DNA of 5,105 nucleotides from Longimicrobium sp. Lineage in GTDB: Bacteria; Gemmatimonadota; Gemmatimonadetes; Longimicrobiales; Longimicrobiaceae. How positions within the stretch are numbered: the stretch's first letter is position 1; the number at the start of each line of letters is the position of its first letter. The translations under genes were made by a program, and so were the position numbers. The stretch spans positions 1 through 5,105 of the forward strand of contig JAUJMI010000048.1 in NCBI GenBank assembly GCA_030446945.1, in the 5' to 3' direction. Below the pieces are notes generated by a model. The model was not told the origin of the DNA and searched no databases. It saw only the letters and a program-made list of their open reading frames with translations. Shown here piece after piece: positions 1-5,055 of the stretch.

Positions 1-200
1 GGGCGGCCGCGCCGCGCCACCCGCGCCGGCGGGCGGGCGGCGGGTGGGCGGGGGGGGCGGGGCGCCCCGCCCCCCGCCCCCCCCGGCGGGGGCCGCCCCG
101 GGGGGCGGGGGGGGGGGGGTGGGGGGGGCGCCCGGGGGGGCCGGGCGGGGCGGGGCCCGGGGCGCGGGGGGGGCGTGGGGCCAGGGGACAGGGGACAGCC
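1..200. other. G/C homopolymer-rich low-complexity window end, no gene
   Basis: The first 180 bases contain only one A and three Ts. They consist of G runs (13 Gs at 107-119, 8 at 121-128) and C runs. Any open frames here encode only Gly/Pro/Arg/Ala-rich low-complexity peptides, so I call no gene. The composition is more extreme than in the genes of the same window, which suggests a degraded or mis-assembled contig end (poly-G-type sequencing noise) rather than native DNA. Real G-quadruplex-prone DNA cannot be excluded. Confidence 0.7.
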
Positions 201-276
201 CCCCGGCTCGTGATCCTGAGCGGCGGCCGCGCGGCACTTTGGCGGTGGAAGACAGCCGCCGAGGAAGGGCGAGGGC

Positions 277-375
277 GGGCAGACACGCAGGTCACACGCA
301 GGTCTGCCCCGACGAATGCCCGTGCGCCGGGCGGGGGTCGAGGCAGGCCGAGCGCGGGCGCGATGAATCGTGCCC
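277..375. repeat. Cluster of three palindromes (REP-like)
   Basis: There are three inverted repeats in a row. (1) GGGCAGAC at 277-284 pairs with GTCTGCCC at 302-309. (2) CGAC-4 nt-GCCCG-5 nt-CGGGC-4 nt-GTCG is a symmetric dyad at 310-340. (3) GGGCGCGAT at 356-364 pairs with ATCGTGCCC at 367-375, with one G-T wobble. The loop of the first is made largely of an 11-bp tandem repeat. Back-to-back palindromes outside genes are typical of REP/BIME-type dispersed elements. Whether this set recurs in the genome cannot be seen from one copy. Confidence 0.5.
283..304. repeat. 11-bp perfect tandem duplication
   Basis: The unit ACACGCAGGTC occurs twice in direct succession (283-293 and 294-304), inside the first palindrome of the cluster. 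It may be a slippage duplication of the palindrome's loop. It is outside any gene. Confidence 0.8.
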
Positions 376-440
376 CTACGGAATCGGTGCGCGGCGAGCA
401 GGGCGAGGAACGGGCGGGGTGGGAGCCCGGGATGCAAACG

Positions 441-472
441 CCCCCTCCCCCAGCAGTTTTTGGGGGAGGGGG
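441..472 (-). terminator. Putative terminator of the infA / small-protein unit
   Basis: CCCCCTCCCCCA (441-452) and TGGGGGAGGGGG (461-472) form a perfect 12-bp stem with an 8-nt loop, 38 nt past the stop codon at 511-513. In the minus direction the stem is followed by CGTTTGC, a weak T-tract, so termination would rest mainly on the very stable stem. It could equally be a dispersed palindrome, or protect the mRNA 3' end. Confidence 0.5.
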
Positions 473-510
473 ATGCGTCGCGGAGCGACGCTGGGGAGAG
501 GGGACTGCGA

Positions 511-894
511 CTAGCCCAGCCACTCCTCGTCCTCTTCGTCCTCGTCCTTGGCGGCGGGCGCGGCCGGGGCGACGGGCTTGGGGCGCGGTGGGTTGGGGGA
601 GATCAGGACGTTGGAGGCGGCGGCGTAGAATGGCGGCGCGTCCGGGTCGTCCAGGCGGATGTGCAGGAGGCGGCTCCCATCCCCCGTCTTCCCAAGCACC
701 GCGGCGATTTCGCCGAGGCCCGCCGAGCAGCACACCTCGTCGCCCACCTTGGGGGCGCGCTCCGCGCCCGTGCTCCAGCCCGGGTACGCCGCGCGGTCGA
801 TCCGCAGGTCGGCGTTGGGACGCCGGCCGTTGGTCTCCGGCGCGCTTTCGGGGCGCGGCACTGCGCCGGCCCCCATCGAAAACCAGCTGCTCAT
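511..894 (-). CDS. Small protein with possible CarD/SH3-like core and acidic tail
   Basis: This is a 127-aa protein I do not recognise as a named family. I chose the ATG at 892-894: AAGGTGAG, a good Shine-Dalgarno match, lies directly in front of it, and the in-frame GTG at 904-906 overlaps that site. Residues 1-45 are polar and probably disordered. Residues 48-100 look like a small beta-barrel: PKVGDEVCC (48-56), GLGEIAAVLG (59-68), then LLHIRLDD and a final NVLISP. This spacing recalls the RNA-polymerase-interacting CarD/TRCF domain (a VGD start, then G-x-G-x-I and I-x-L strands) but is too weak to assign it. Residues 101-115 are a Pro/Ala linker, and the C-terminus is acidic (KDEDEEDEE, 116-124). 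No signal peptide or membrane segment is seen. It lies 73 nt downstream of infA on the same strand, probably co-transcribed, so a role near transcription or translation is a guess from context. Confidence 0.7.
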   Translation of the reverse strand: MSSWFSMGAGAVPRPESAPETNGRRPNADLRIDRAAYPGWSTGAERAPKVGDEVCCSAGLGEIAAVLGKTGDGSRLLHIRLDDPDAPPFYAAASNVLISPNPPRPKPVAPAAPAAKDEDEEDEEWLG

Positions 895-925
895 CTCACC
901 TTGCACGGAACGGGACAGCGGACAA

Positions 926-961
926 CCGGGGCGCCCCCGGAGCGATCCCGGCCTGTCCGGG
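926..961. repeat. Two small hairpins between infA and the next gene
   Basis: CCGGGG (926-931) pairs with CCCCGG (935-940) around a 3-nt loop, and CCCGG (947-951) pairs with CCGGG (957-961) around a 5-nt loop. Neither is followed by a T-tract in the minus direction, so they are not intrinsic terminators. They could be mRNA-stabilising or processing structures in an infA transcript, or chance in GC-rich DNA. Confidence 0.4.
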
Positions 962-967
962 AGCCGC

Positions 968-1186
968 TTACTTGTGCCGGAACGTGATCCGGCCTCGCGT
1001 CAGGTCGTACGGCGACATGCTGAGGGTCACGCGGTCCCCTTCCAGCACGCGGATCTTGAACTTCCCCATCTTGCCGGCCGCATAGCAGAGCACGATGTGC
1101 CCGTTTTCCAGCTTCACGCGGTACTTGCGGTCCGGGAGCACCTCGCTCACCAGCCCTTCCACCTCGATTCCCTCTTCCTTAGCCAA
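968..1186 (-). CDS. infA: Translation initiation factor IF-1
   Basis: IF-1 binds the A site of the 30S ribosomal subunit with IF-2 and IF-3 during initiation. The protein is a single S1-type OB fold with the family's conserved blocks: [10 protein letters not shown] at the N-terminus, [10 protein letters not shown] in the middle, then [16 protein letters not shown] and the C-terminal signature [15 protein letters not shown]. The start is TTG at 1184-1186. It gives 72 aa, the usual IF-1 length, and AAAAGG (1193-1198) sits 6 nt upstream. An upstream in-frame ATG at 1235-1237 would add 17 residues foreign to the family and overlaps a terminator hairpin. In many bacteria infA lies in the secY-adk-map-infA-rpmJ ribosomal cluster; here it stands apart from ribosomal genes, so it may be a second copy. 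A small-protein gene follows on the same strand, and a terminator-like leader precedes it. Confidence 0.96.
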   Translation of the reverse strand: MAKEEGIEVEGLVSEVLPDRKYRVKLENGHIVLCYAAGKMGKFKIRVLEGDRVTLSMSPYDLTRGRITFRHK

Positions 1187-1192
1187 TTGTAG

Positions 1193-1198
1193 CCTTTT
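1193..1198 (-). promoter_or_regulatory. Ribosome binding site fixing the TTG start of infA
   Basis: AAAAGG on the minus strand, 6 nt before the TTG start. It lies in one of the few AT-rich patches of the window and supports the 72-aa IF-1 over the longer ATG-initiated form. Confidence 0.7.
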
Positions 1199-1221
1199 CG
1201 CTGAAGAAAATCCAATGCACC

Positions 1222-1266
1222 AAAAAGCCCGCGGCATGCGTCAGGCGGTGACGCGCGCCGCGGGCT
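1222..1266 (-). terminator. Intrinsic terminator/attenuator just upstream of infA
   Basis: In the minus direction AGCCCGCGGC (1257-1266) pairs with GCCGCGGGCT (1226-1235). Past a 2-nt internal loop, an inner stem of TGACGC and GCGTCA in plus-strand terms (1249-1254 with 1238-1243) closes a 5-nt loop. TTTTT (1222-1226) follows at once. The other direction has no T-tract, so the signal reads only toward infA. No minus-strand gene lies upstream; the next gene is divergent. It therefore either ends a leader RNA (attenuation of infA) or ends a short stand-alone RNA. It stops 35 nt before the infA start codon. Confidence 0.75.
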
Positions 1267-1274
1267 GTGTGCAG

Positions 1275-1303
1275 GGCCGGACGCACCGGCCTCGTGCACG
1301 AGG
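1275..1303. promoter_or_regulatory. Paired hairpins in the infA leader / divergent operator candidate
   Basis: A perfect 14-bp palindrome, CCTCGTGCACGAGG, lies at 1290-1303. A 6-bp hairpin GGCCGG-ACGCA-CCGGCC (1275-1291) overlaps it by two bases, so the two full stems compete as RNA. Read on the minus strand, the loop of the second hairpin (TGCGT) can pair with ACGCA in the 3' arm of the terminator at 1222-1266. As DNA, the palindrome could be a repressor site between the divergent genes. Function is inferred. Confidence 0.4.
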
Positions 1304-1320
1304 GCTTACCCCGTCTTCCA

Positions 1321-1349
1321 AAGATAGCGTCCTCAAGGAACCGGCACAA
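1321..1349 (-). promoter_or_regulatory. Weak sigma-70-like promoter candidate for the infA leader
   Basis: On the minus strand TTGTGC (1344-1349) and TATCTT (1321-1326) are separated by 17 nt. They match the -35 consensus at 3 of 6 positions and the -10 consensus at 4 of 6. Transcription would begin near 1314 and pass through the hairpins and terminator before infA. The match is modest and rests on position and spacing. Confidence 0.25.
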
Positions 1350-1367
1350 CGACCTTGCACCTGAATC

Positions 1368-2609
1368 GTGAGCAGAATCCCGCATAACGACTCCCTGAAC
1401 GGGACGGTAGCGCGCGGCGCGAACGTGCTCCACGCGATGCTGTGCGAGCGCACGAACGACCTGCGGCGCGTGGGGCTCGAAGACTTTCGCGAGTGGCTCG
1501 AACGGCAGCTTCCCGGCTGGCGCCACGATCCCGTCTTCGCGCAGCGCGAACGGATCCGCGAGCTGCGCCGCGCCTCCCCCGGCCTGCGCGCGCTGGAGCG
1601 GGAGCGCCGGCACGTGGCCAGGGCGGACGCGGATTCGGCCGAGGGTGCGCGGCTCCGTGAGCTGGAGGAGGAGCTGAGCGGCGTCGTCAGGGCGGTCGAG
1701 GGGCTGACGGGCGCGGTGAAGGACGCGGACGAGCACCCGCGCGCATCACTTCGGGAGAAGCGGAACGGCTTTCGCGCACGCCGTGCCGCGCTGGAGGCCG
1801 AGCGCGACGAGCGGATCGCGGCGAGCCCCGAGCGCGTGCTGCTCATGCGGCTGGATGCGGAGGTGAAGCGCCTCCGCGACGCGAGCGGCGTCGGCGCGCA
1901 GGAGGCACGGCTGGACGAGATGATGCGCGCGCAGGGACGCCGCTCCGGGCGCGCGGGTGGCGGATTTGAGGCGGCGGCGCTCCGGGTGGTCCGCGAACGC
2001 CTCCTCCCGGAGCTGGGCGACGGGCCGCTCACGGTCCTGACGGGTGTCAGGCTGGGCACGGCGCGCACGGAGCTGGACCAGGTGGTCGTGCGCGGCTCGG
2101 GCGGCTCCCCCGTCGAGGTGCTCGCGGTGGTGGAGGCGAAGCGAAGCCCGAACGACGTGGCGCACGGGTTCACGCGGCGGCAGGCGGACCTGGCGTGGCT
2201 GGCCGGGCACCGCGCCGCGTACGATCCGGCGCGGCACGTCACGCGGCACTTCCCCACCGGCCACTTCGACCGCGCGGTGACGCACGAGCAGGACGGCGCC
2301 CGCTTCGTCTTCGACCCCACCTCCTTCCGCCGCTTCCGCCCCGAGAATGGGCACATCCTCGCCGGGCTCTACTTCGTCACGCGCGCCGCGCCGCTCGCGG
2401 GCCTTTCCGGCGCCGCGCTGGGCCGCCTCCGCCACCGCGTCGCCACCGATGAGCGCTTTGCCCCGGCGGATGACGCGTACCTCGCGGAGCTCCTCGCCTG
2501 GTGCCGCAGGCTGGCCGAGCCCACCGAGACACCCGACGTCCTCGCGCTCTACGCCGCCGGGCCGGAACGCGCGCGGCAGATCCTCCTCCTGGCTCACCCC
2601 CCTTCCTGA
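1368..2609 (+). CDS. Coiled-coil protein with PD-(D/E)XK nuclease-like domain
   Basis: A 413-aa protein of no family I can name. The GTG start at 1368 gives the longest frame; no clear ribosome binding site precedes it, and ATG at 1438 (residue 24) is an alternative. Residues 50-190 are charged and helical, rich in Arg, Glu and Leu, with coiled-coil character (for example LRELEEELSG, 96-105). Residues 200-280 fit a PD-(D/E)XK nuclease core: a helix carrying Glu201, a strand with Asp237 in TELDQVVV, a strand with Glu256 and Lys258 in VLAVVEAKRS, then a helix with Gln272 (FTRRQADLAWL). Residues 285-385 form a further conserved-looking segment with HFPTGHFDRAV and YFVTRAAPL. No signal peptide or membrane segment is visible, so it is probably cytoplasmic. 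Such domains cut or process DNA in repair, restriction or phage defence; the actual substrate here is unknown. It stands alone, divergent from infA, with no methylase or helicase partner in view. Confidence 0.85.
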   Translation: MSRIPHNDSLNGTVARGANVLHAMLCERTNDLRRVGLEDFREWLERQLPGWRHDPVFAQRERIRELRRASPGLRALERERRHVARADADSAEGARLRELEEELSGVVRAVEGLTGAVKDADEHPRASLREKRNGFRARRAALEAERDERIAASPERVLLMRLDAEVKRLRDASGVGAQEARLDEMMRAQGRRSGRAGGGFEAAALRVVRERLLPELGDGPLTVLTGVRLGTARTELDQVVVRGSGGSPVEVLAVVEAKRSPNDVAHGFTRRQADLAWLAGHRAAYDPARHVTRHFPTGHFDRAVTHEQDGARFVFDPTSFRRFRPENGHILAGLYFVTRAAPLAGLSGAALGRLRHRVATDERFAPADDAYLAELLAWCRRLAEPTETPDVLALYAAGPERARQILLLAHPPS

Positions 2610-2665
2610 ACGCAGCGCCACGCCGCGCCTGCACCTTCGCCATCATGTGGAGGCAGGTACCGCGA

Positions 2666-2692
2666 GGCGCTTCGTTCAGGAAATGGAGCGCC
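2666..2692 (+). other. Possible weak 3' hairpin after the nuclease gene
   Basis: GGCGCT (2666-2671) pairs with AGCGCC (2687-2692) around a 15-nt loop, 56 nt past the stop codon of the plus-strand gene. No T-tract follows. It is the only stem I see that could serve the plus-strand transcript, and it is weak. Confidence 0.2.
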
Positions 2693-2712
2693 CCCTGTCC
2701 GCGCCCGACAAC

Positions 2713-2749
2713 AAAAAACGGAAGCGAGGAGAAGTTCTCCGCGCCTCCG
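2713..2749 (-). terminator. Intrinsic terminator of the Cys-cluster gene
   Basis: In the minus direction the 13-nt arms at 2737-2749 and 2719-2731 pair at 12 of 13 positions (one wobble, one mismatch) around the 5-nt loop AACTT. TTTTTT (2713-2718) follows directly. The hairpin lies about 40 nt past the stop codon of the gene at 2789-3181. Its first arm is made from the 8-bp tandem repeat at 2737-2760. Confidence 0.8.
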
Positions 2750-2760
2750 CGTCTCCGCGT
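2737..2760. repeat. Three tandem CTCCGCG(C/T) units
   Basis: CTCCGCGC (2737-2744), CTCCGCGT (2745-2752) and CTCCGCGT (2753-2760) follow each other without gaps, then GAG. Short intergenic runs of this CTCYGCG-type octamer are, from my general memory, common dispersed elements in several environmental phyla; recurrence in this genome cannot be judged here. Confidence 0.75.
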
Positions 2761-2788
2761 GAGCCCCGCTGTTCCGGGCTGAGGTGCG

Positions 2789-3181
2789 CTACCGCGGCGG
2801 AATCGGCACGTCGAACTCGCCGTGGGTCGAGCGAGAGCCGTCGCCCCGGGTGCCGCCCTTGTGCTGGAAGGCGACCACGGCTAGCGGGCTGTCGCGGCGC
2901 ACGGCGGCGGCGCCCGTGCCCGGCTGCGGAAGTGCTTGCTCGCCCGCCAGCGCGGAGAGCGGCGGCGTCGCGGGACGCTTGCGGCGCGGCGGGAAGCGGG
3001 CCTCCAGCTCGCGCCACCAGGTGCCCTCCGCGTTGGAGAACTCGCGCGGATAGGTGCGCGCCGCTTCGGCCAGCGCGACCCGGGTCAGGCAGTACCGACA
3101 GGTGCCGGCGCGGCGGCAGTCGCACTCTTCGTCTTCGTGGTACTCCAACAGGAGGGCCAGAAGTCCCGTCAGCAGGTCCAT
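2789..3181 (-). CDS. Small hypothetical protein with CxCx5CxxC cluster
   Basis: A 130-aa protein I do not recognise. I chose the ATG at 3179-3181: the longer frame from a TTG at 3241 adds a Pro/Ser-rich stretch, and its AAGGG lies too close to that TTG. The ATG itself has no clear ribosome binding site, so the start is uncertain. Residues 3-14 are Leu-rich but short for a membrane helix. An acidic HEDEE leads into CDCRRAGTCRYC (20-31), whose four cysteines could bind zinc or another metal. Residues 33-62 look helical (RVALAEAARTYPREF, then TWWRELEARFPP). From about residue 66 the chain is basic, then Pro/Gly-rich and low in complexity, ending FDVPIPPR. It converges on the nuclease gene, has a strong terminator of its own, and lies 180 nt downstream of the lipoprotease gene, which ends in its own hairpin. 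It is probably an independent gene of unknown role. Confidence 0.6.
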   Translation of the reverse strand: MDLLTGLLALLLEYHEDEECDCRRAGTCRYCLTRVALAEAARTYPREFSNAEGTWWRELEARFPPRRKRPATPPLSALAGEQALPQPGTGAAAVRRDSPLAVVAFQHKGGTRGDGSRSTHGEFDVPIPPR

Positions 3182-3303
3182 CGGATGCGGAGAAGGTGGA
3201 GGGGAGCCGGACTGCGCAAGGAGACGGACGCGCCGCCGCAAACCCTTGCAGGAGACAAGGATAACGACTTGCGGCGCATTGCGCTACGGGGACGTGCGCA
3301 GAG

Positions 3304-3341
3304 AAGCCGGGGGGAGGGCACCCGGTGCCCTCCCCCCGCTT
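3304..3341 (-). terminator. GC-rich hairpin terminator of the lipoprotease gene
   Basis: A perfect 14-bp inverted repeat (3309-3322 with 3324-3337) with a single central base extends by AAGC/GCTT past one bulged C, about 18 bp in all. It lies 20 nt past the stop codon at 3362-3364. In the minus direction it is followed by a pyrimidine-rich CTCT with no real T-tract, so it may be a stem-driven terminator or an mRNA 3' stabiliser. Confidence 0.55.
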
Positions 3342-3361
3342 CATTCTCCGCCGGCCGCGTG

Positions 3362-5050
3362 CTACCGCGTGCGGACGATGGAGAGCCGAACCTCGGGCGG
3401 GGCGGCGTTGGGGAGCGTGTTGAACGCCGGGCCGCGGGCGAAGAGGGGGCGCAACTCCCGGCGCTCCCGCATGCGCAGGCGCCGCTCGAAGCCGCCGTCG
3501 CCGCCCGAAGCGCCCTGGCTGGCAGCCTCGGCGGCGGCGCGCGACAGGGTCGGCCCGTCCGGCGAGAGCGTGGGGTTGGGCCCGCCCACCGGCCGCACGA
3601 TCCCCGTGGCCGTTACCGTGACGGCGGCGATCTCACCGCCCCCGGTGGAGGCGTAGAAGGGGATCACGACGTACTCCGCGCCCGTGGCGCCGCCCTCCAG
3701 GCAGAGCGCGGAGGCCGCCGCGCCGCTGGCCTGGAACACCTGCCCCACCGTGCCGAGCGGCACCGGCGTGCAGGCGCCCGCCCCCGTGGCGCCGCCGCCG
3801 GCGGTGCGCACCTCCGCGCGGACCGCGGCCAGCACGCCCAGGCGCAGGTACGCGTTCCCCGTGGCCGCCAGGTCCACCCGCCGCGGCACGCCGTTCTGCA
3901 GCGTGTCCACCTTGAGCCGGAAGCCGCCCAGCCCCTGGTTGCTCAGCACCTGCCGGAAGTTCCAGCTGGGGTGCGTATACGTGGCCGGGACGGGGACCGC
4001 GTCGTCCGTGTAGATGGCCACGCCCCAGTTCTGGAAGACGGGGAGCGGGTCGGTGCCCAGCTGCGCCGTCAGATTGGCGATCCCGCGCGTCTTGGAGTTG
4101 ACCAGGTTGAACCAGAAGTCGCGCTCGCTGCCCCCCCTCTGGTCCGCCGCGTAGCGCAGGAACTGCCAGGCGGAGCCGCGCGTGGCGAGGTCGTCGTCGG
4201 GCTGGATGGGCGAGTTGGCGCTCGGCGCCTTGTAGTACGCGCTGAGCCGGCCGAAGTTGGCGGTCTGGTAGCGGTTGAGCGCGTCCAGCCGCGTCCGGTC
4301 GGAGAAGAAGGCCTCGGTCAGGGCGATGTTCTGCCGCGGCCCCAGCCCCGGCGCCGCCGCGTAGAAGGAGAGCTCCTCCGCGATGTGCGCCAGCCCCTCG
4401 TCCAGCCAGGTCTCCTCGAAATCGTCCGCGTCGTTGACGTACAGGCGGCGCGAGGCGTTGATCAGGTGCTCGAACTCGTGCGACAGCGTGCCGAAGGCGG
4501 AGCTCTGCACGTAGCCCTTGGAGCGCGCGTTGCCGTTGATGCTCCCCGTGGGGTCCGGCGCCAGCAGGTAGAACAGCTCGCGCACGTTGCTCGACGCGCA
4601 CGCCTGCGCCTGCGCGTTGTCCTTGCGTGGGAAGAGGTCGCGCCCGAAGAAGAAGCCGCCGACGATGAAGTCCGAGTTGCGCGGCGTCAGCTGGTTCACG
4701 GCGCTGGTGAACAGGATCAGGACCCGCCCGTTGCGGTCCACGTCGCTGGGGGTCCCGAAGTTCCCGGTGTCCACGGGCCACGTGATCCGCTCGAACTCGT
4801 CCGCGAACTGCTGGTACTCCGCGTCGGTGAAGCCGTTGGCCGGGTTGCTGACGTCCGCCAGCACCGCGCTGTGCTCCGAAAGCGCCACCACCCGGGCCTG
4901 CCGGTTGATGGGCGCGCTGCACACCGAGTCCGCGTTGACGTTGACGGTGAGCACGTCGCCGACCGACAGCTGCTCCCTGCCGCCGGTGGGGTTTCGTTCG
5001 CAGGCGGCGAGGCCCAGCGCGAGGAAGAGAACGGGGAAAAGGCGTTTCAT
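3362..5050 (-). CDS. Secreted lipoprotein zinc metalloprotease, M30-like
   Basis: Residue numbers count from the GTG at 5051-5053. I prefer the adjacent ATG at 5048-5050 (562 aa); both are served by GAGGA upstream, at 5 and 8 nt. A basic, hydrophobic signal peptide ends in the lipobox LAAC (15-18), so Cys18 should be lipidated and the protein exported to an envelope membrane. A Ca-binding-like DVDRNGR (104-110) precedes GGFFFGRDLFP (132-142). The zinc site is HEFEH (192-196), and WLDEGLAH (216-223) supplies Glu219 as the likely third ligand, as in gluzincins. This order resembles peptidase family M30 (hyicolysin type), which I infer without a search. Residues 365-485 look like a beta-rich accessory domain with Cys428 and Cys451. 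Residues 488-563 are Gly/Ala- then Arg-rich and probably flexible. The probable role is extracellular or periplasmic protein breakdown; the substrate is unknown. It appears to be monocistronic. Confidence 0.88.
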   Translation of the reverse strand: MKRLFPVLFLALGLAACERNPTGGREQLSVGDVLTVNVNADSVCSAPINRQARVVALSEHSAVLADVSNPANGFTDAEYQQFADEFERITWPVDTGNFGTPSDVDRNGRVLILFTSAVNQLTPRNSDFIVGGFFFGRDLFPRKDNAQAQACASSNVRELFYLLAPDPTGSINGNARSKGYVQSSAFGTLSHEFEHLINASRRLYVNDADDFEETWLDEGLAHIAEELSFYAAAPGLGPRQNIALTEAFFSDRTRLDALNRYQTANFGRLSAYYKAPSANSPIQPDDDLATRGSAWQFLRYAADQRGGSERDFWFNLVNSKTRGIANLTAQLGTDPLPVFQNWGVAIYTDDAVPVPATYTHPSWNFRQVLSNQGLGGFRLKVDTLQNGVPRRVDLAATGNAYLRLGVLAAVRAEVRTAGGGATGAGACTPVPLGTVGQVFQASGAAASALCLEGGATGAEYVVIPFYASTGGGEIAAVTVTATGIVRPVGGPNPTLSPDGPTLSRAAAEAASQGASGGDGGFERRLRMRERRELRPLFARGPAFNTLPNAAPPEVRLSIVRTR

Positions 5051-5055
5051 CACGA

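Larger units (their letters stand above)
201..510. other. Gene-free intergenic stretch with clustered palindromes
   Basis: No frame here shows recognisable protein sequence; the open frames are Arg/Gly/Pro-rich translations of GC-rich DNA. The stretch holds three neighbouring imperfect palindromes (277-375), an 11-bp tandem duplication (283-304) and a 12-bp perfect hairpin (441-472) just past the end of the minus-strand gene at 511-894. I read it as the 3' flank of the infA unit filled with REP-like intergenic repeats. I see no tRNA or other known RNA. Confidence 0.55.

Noticed and set aside
277..340. CRISPR array
   Set aside because: Only an 11-bp unit repeated twice with no spacer, plus unrelated palindromes; no repeat-spacer periodicity.
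1186..1215. TTGGAT and TACAAT (18-nt spacer) as an infA promoter on the minus strand
   Set aside because: The TACAAT overlaps the first base of the TTG start codon, so transcripts would begin inside infA and lack its start. It is probably coincidence in an AT-rich patch.
1187..1237. IF-1 start at the upstream ATG (89 aa)
   Set aside because: The added residues are not part of IF-1, and the ATG lies in the terminator hairpin. The TTG has a proper ribosome binding site and gives the usual 72 aa.
1301..1335. tRNA-like anticodon arm (CTTCCAA) in the divergent region
   Set aside because: The flanking bases do not form an anticodon stem, and no T-arm or acceptor pairing is present.
1241..2356. 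Long minus-strand open frame opposite the nuclease gene
   Set aside because: Its translation is an Arg/Ser-rich composition typical of the antisense of a GC-rich gene, with no recognisable domain.
1368..2609. Restriction-modification or toxin-antitoxin system around the nuclease gene
   Set aside because: No methyltransferase, specificity subunit, helicase or small antitoxin gene is adjacent in the window.
2676..3344. Longer minus-strand frame overlapping the Cys-cluster gene
   Set aside because: It runs through both terminator hairpins and gives a low-complexity Arg/Pro/Ala sequence.
3633..4922. Second long minus-strand frame within the lipoprotease gene
   Set aside because: It is an Arg/Gly/Ala-rich out-of-frame translation; the overlapping frame has a signal peptide and protease motifs.
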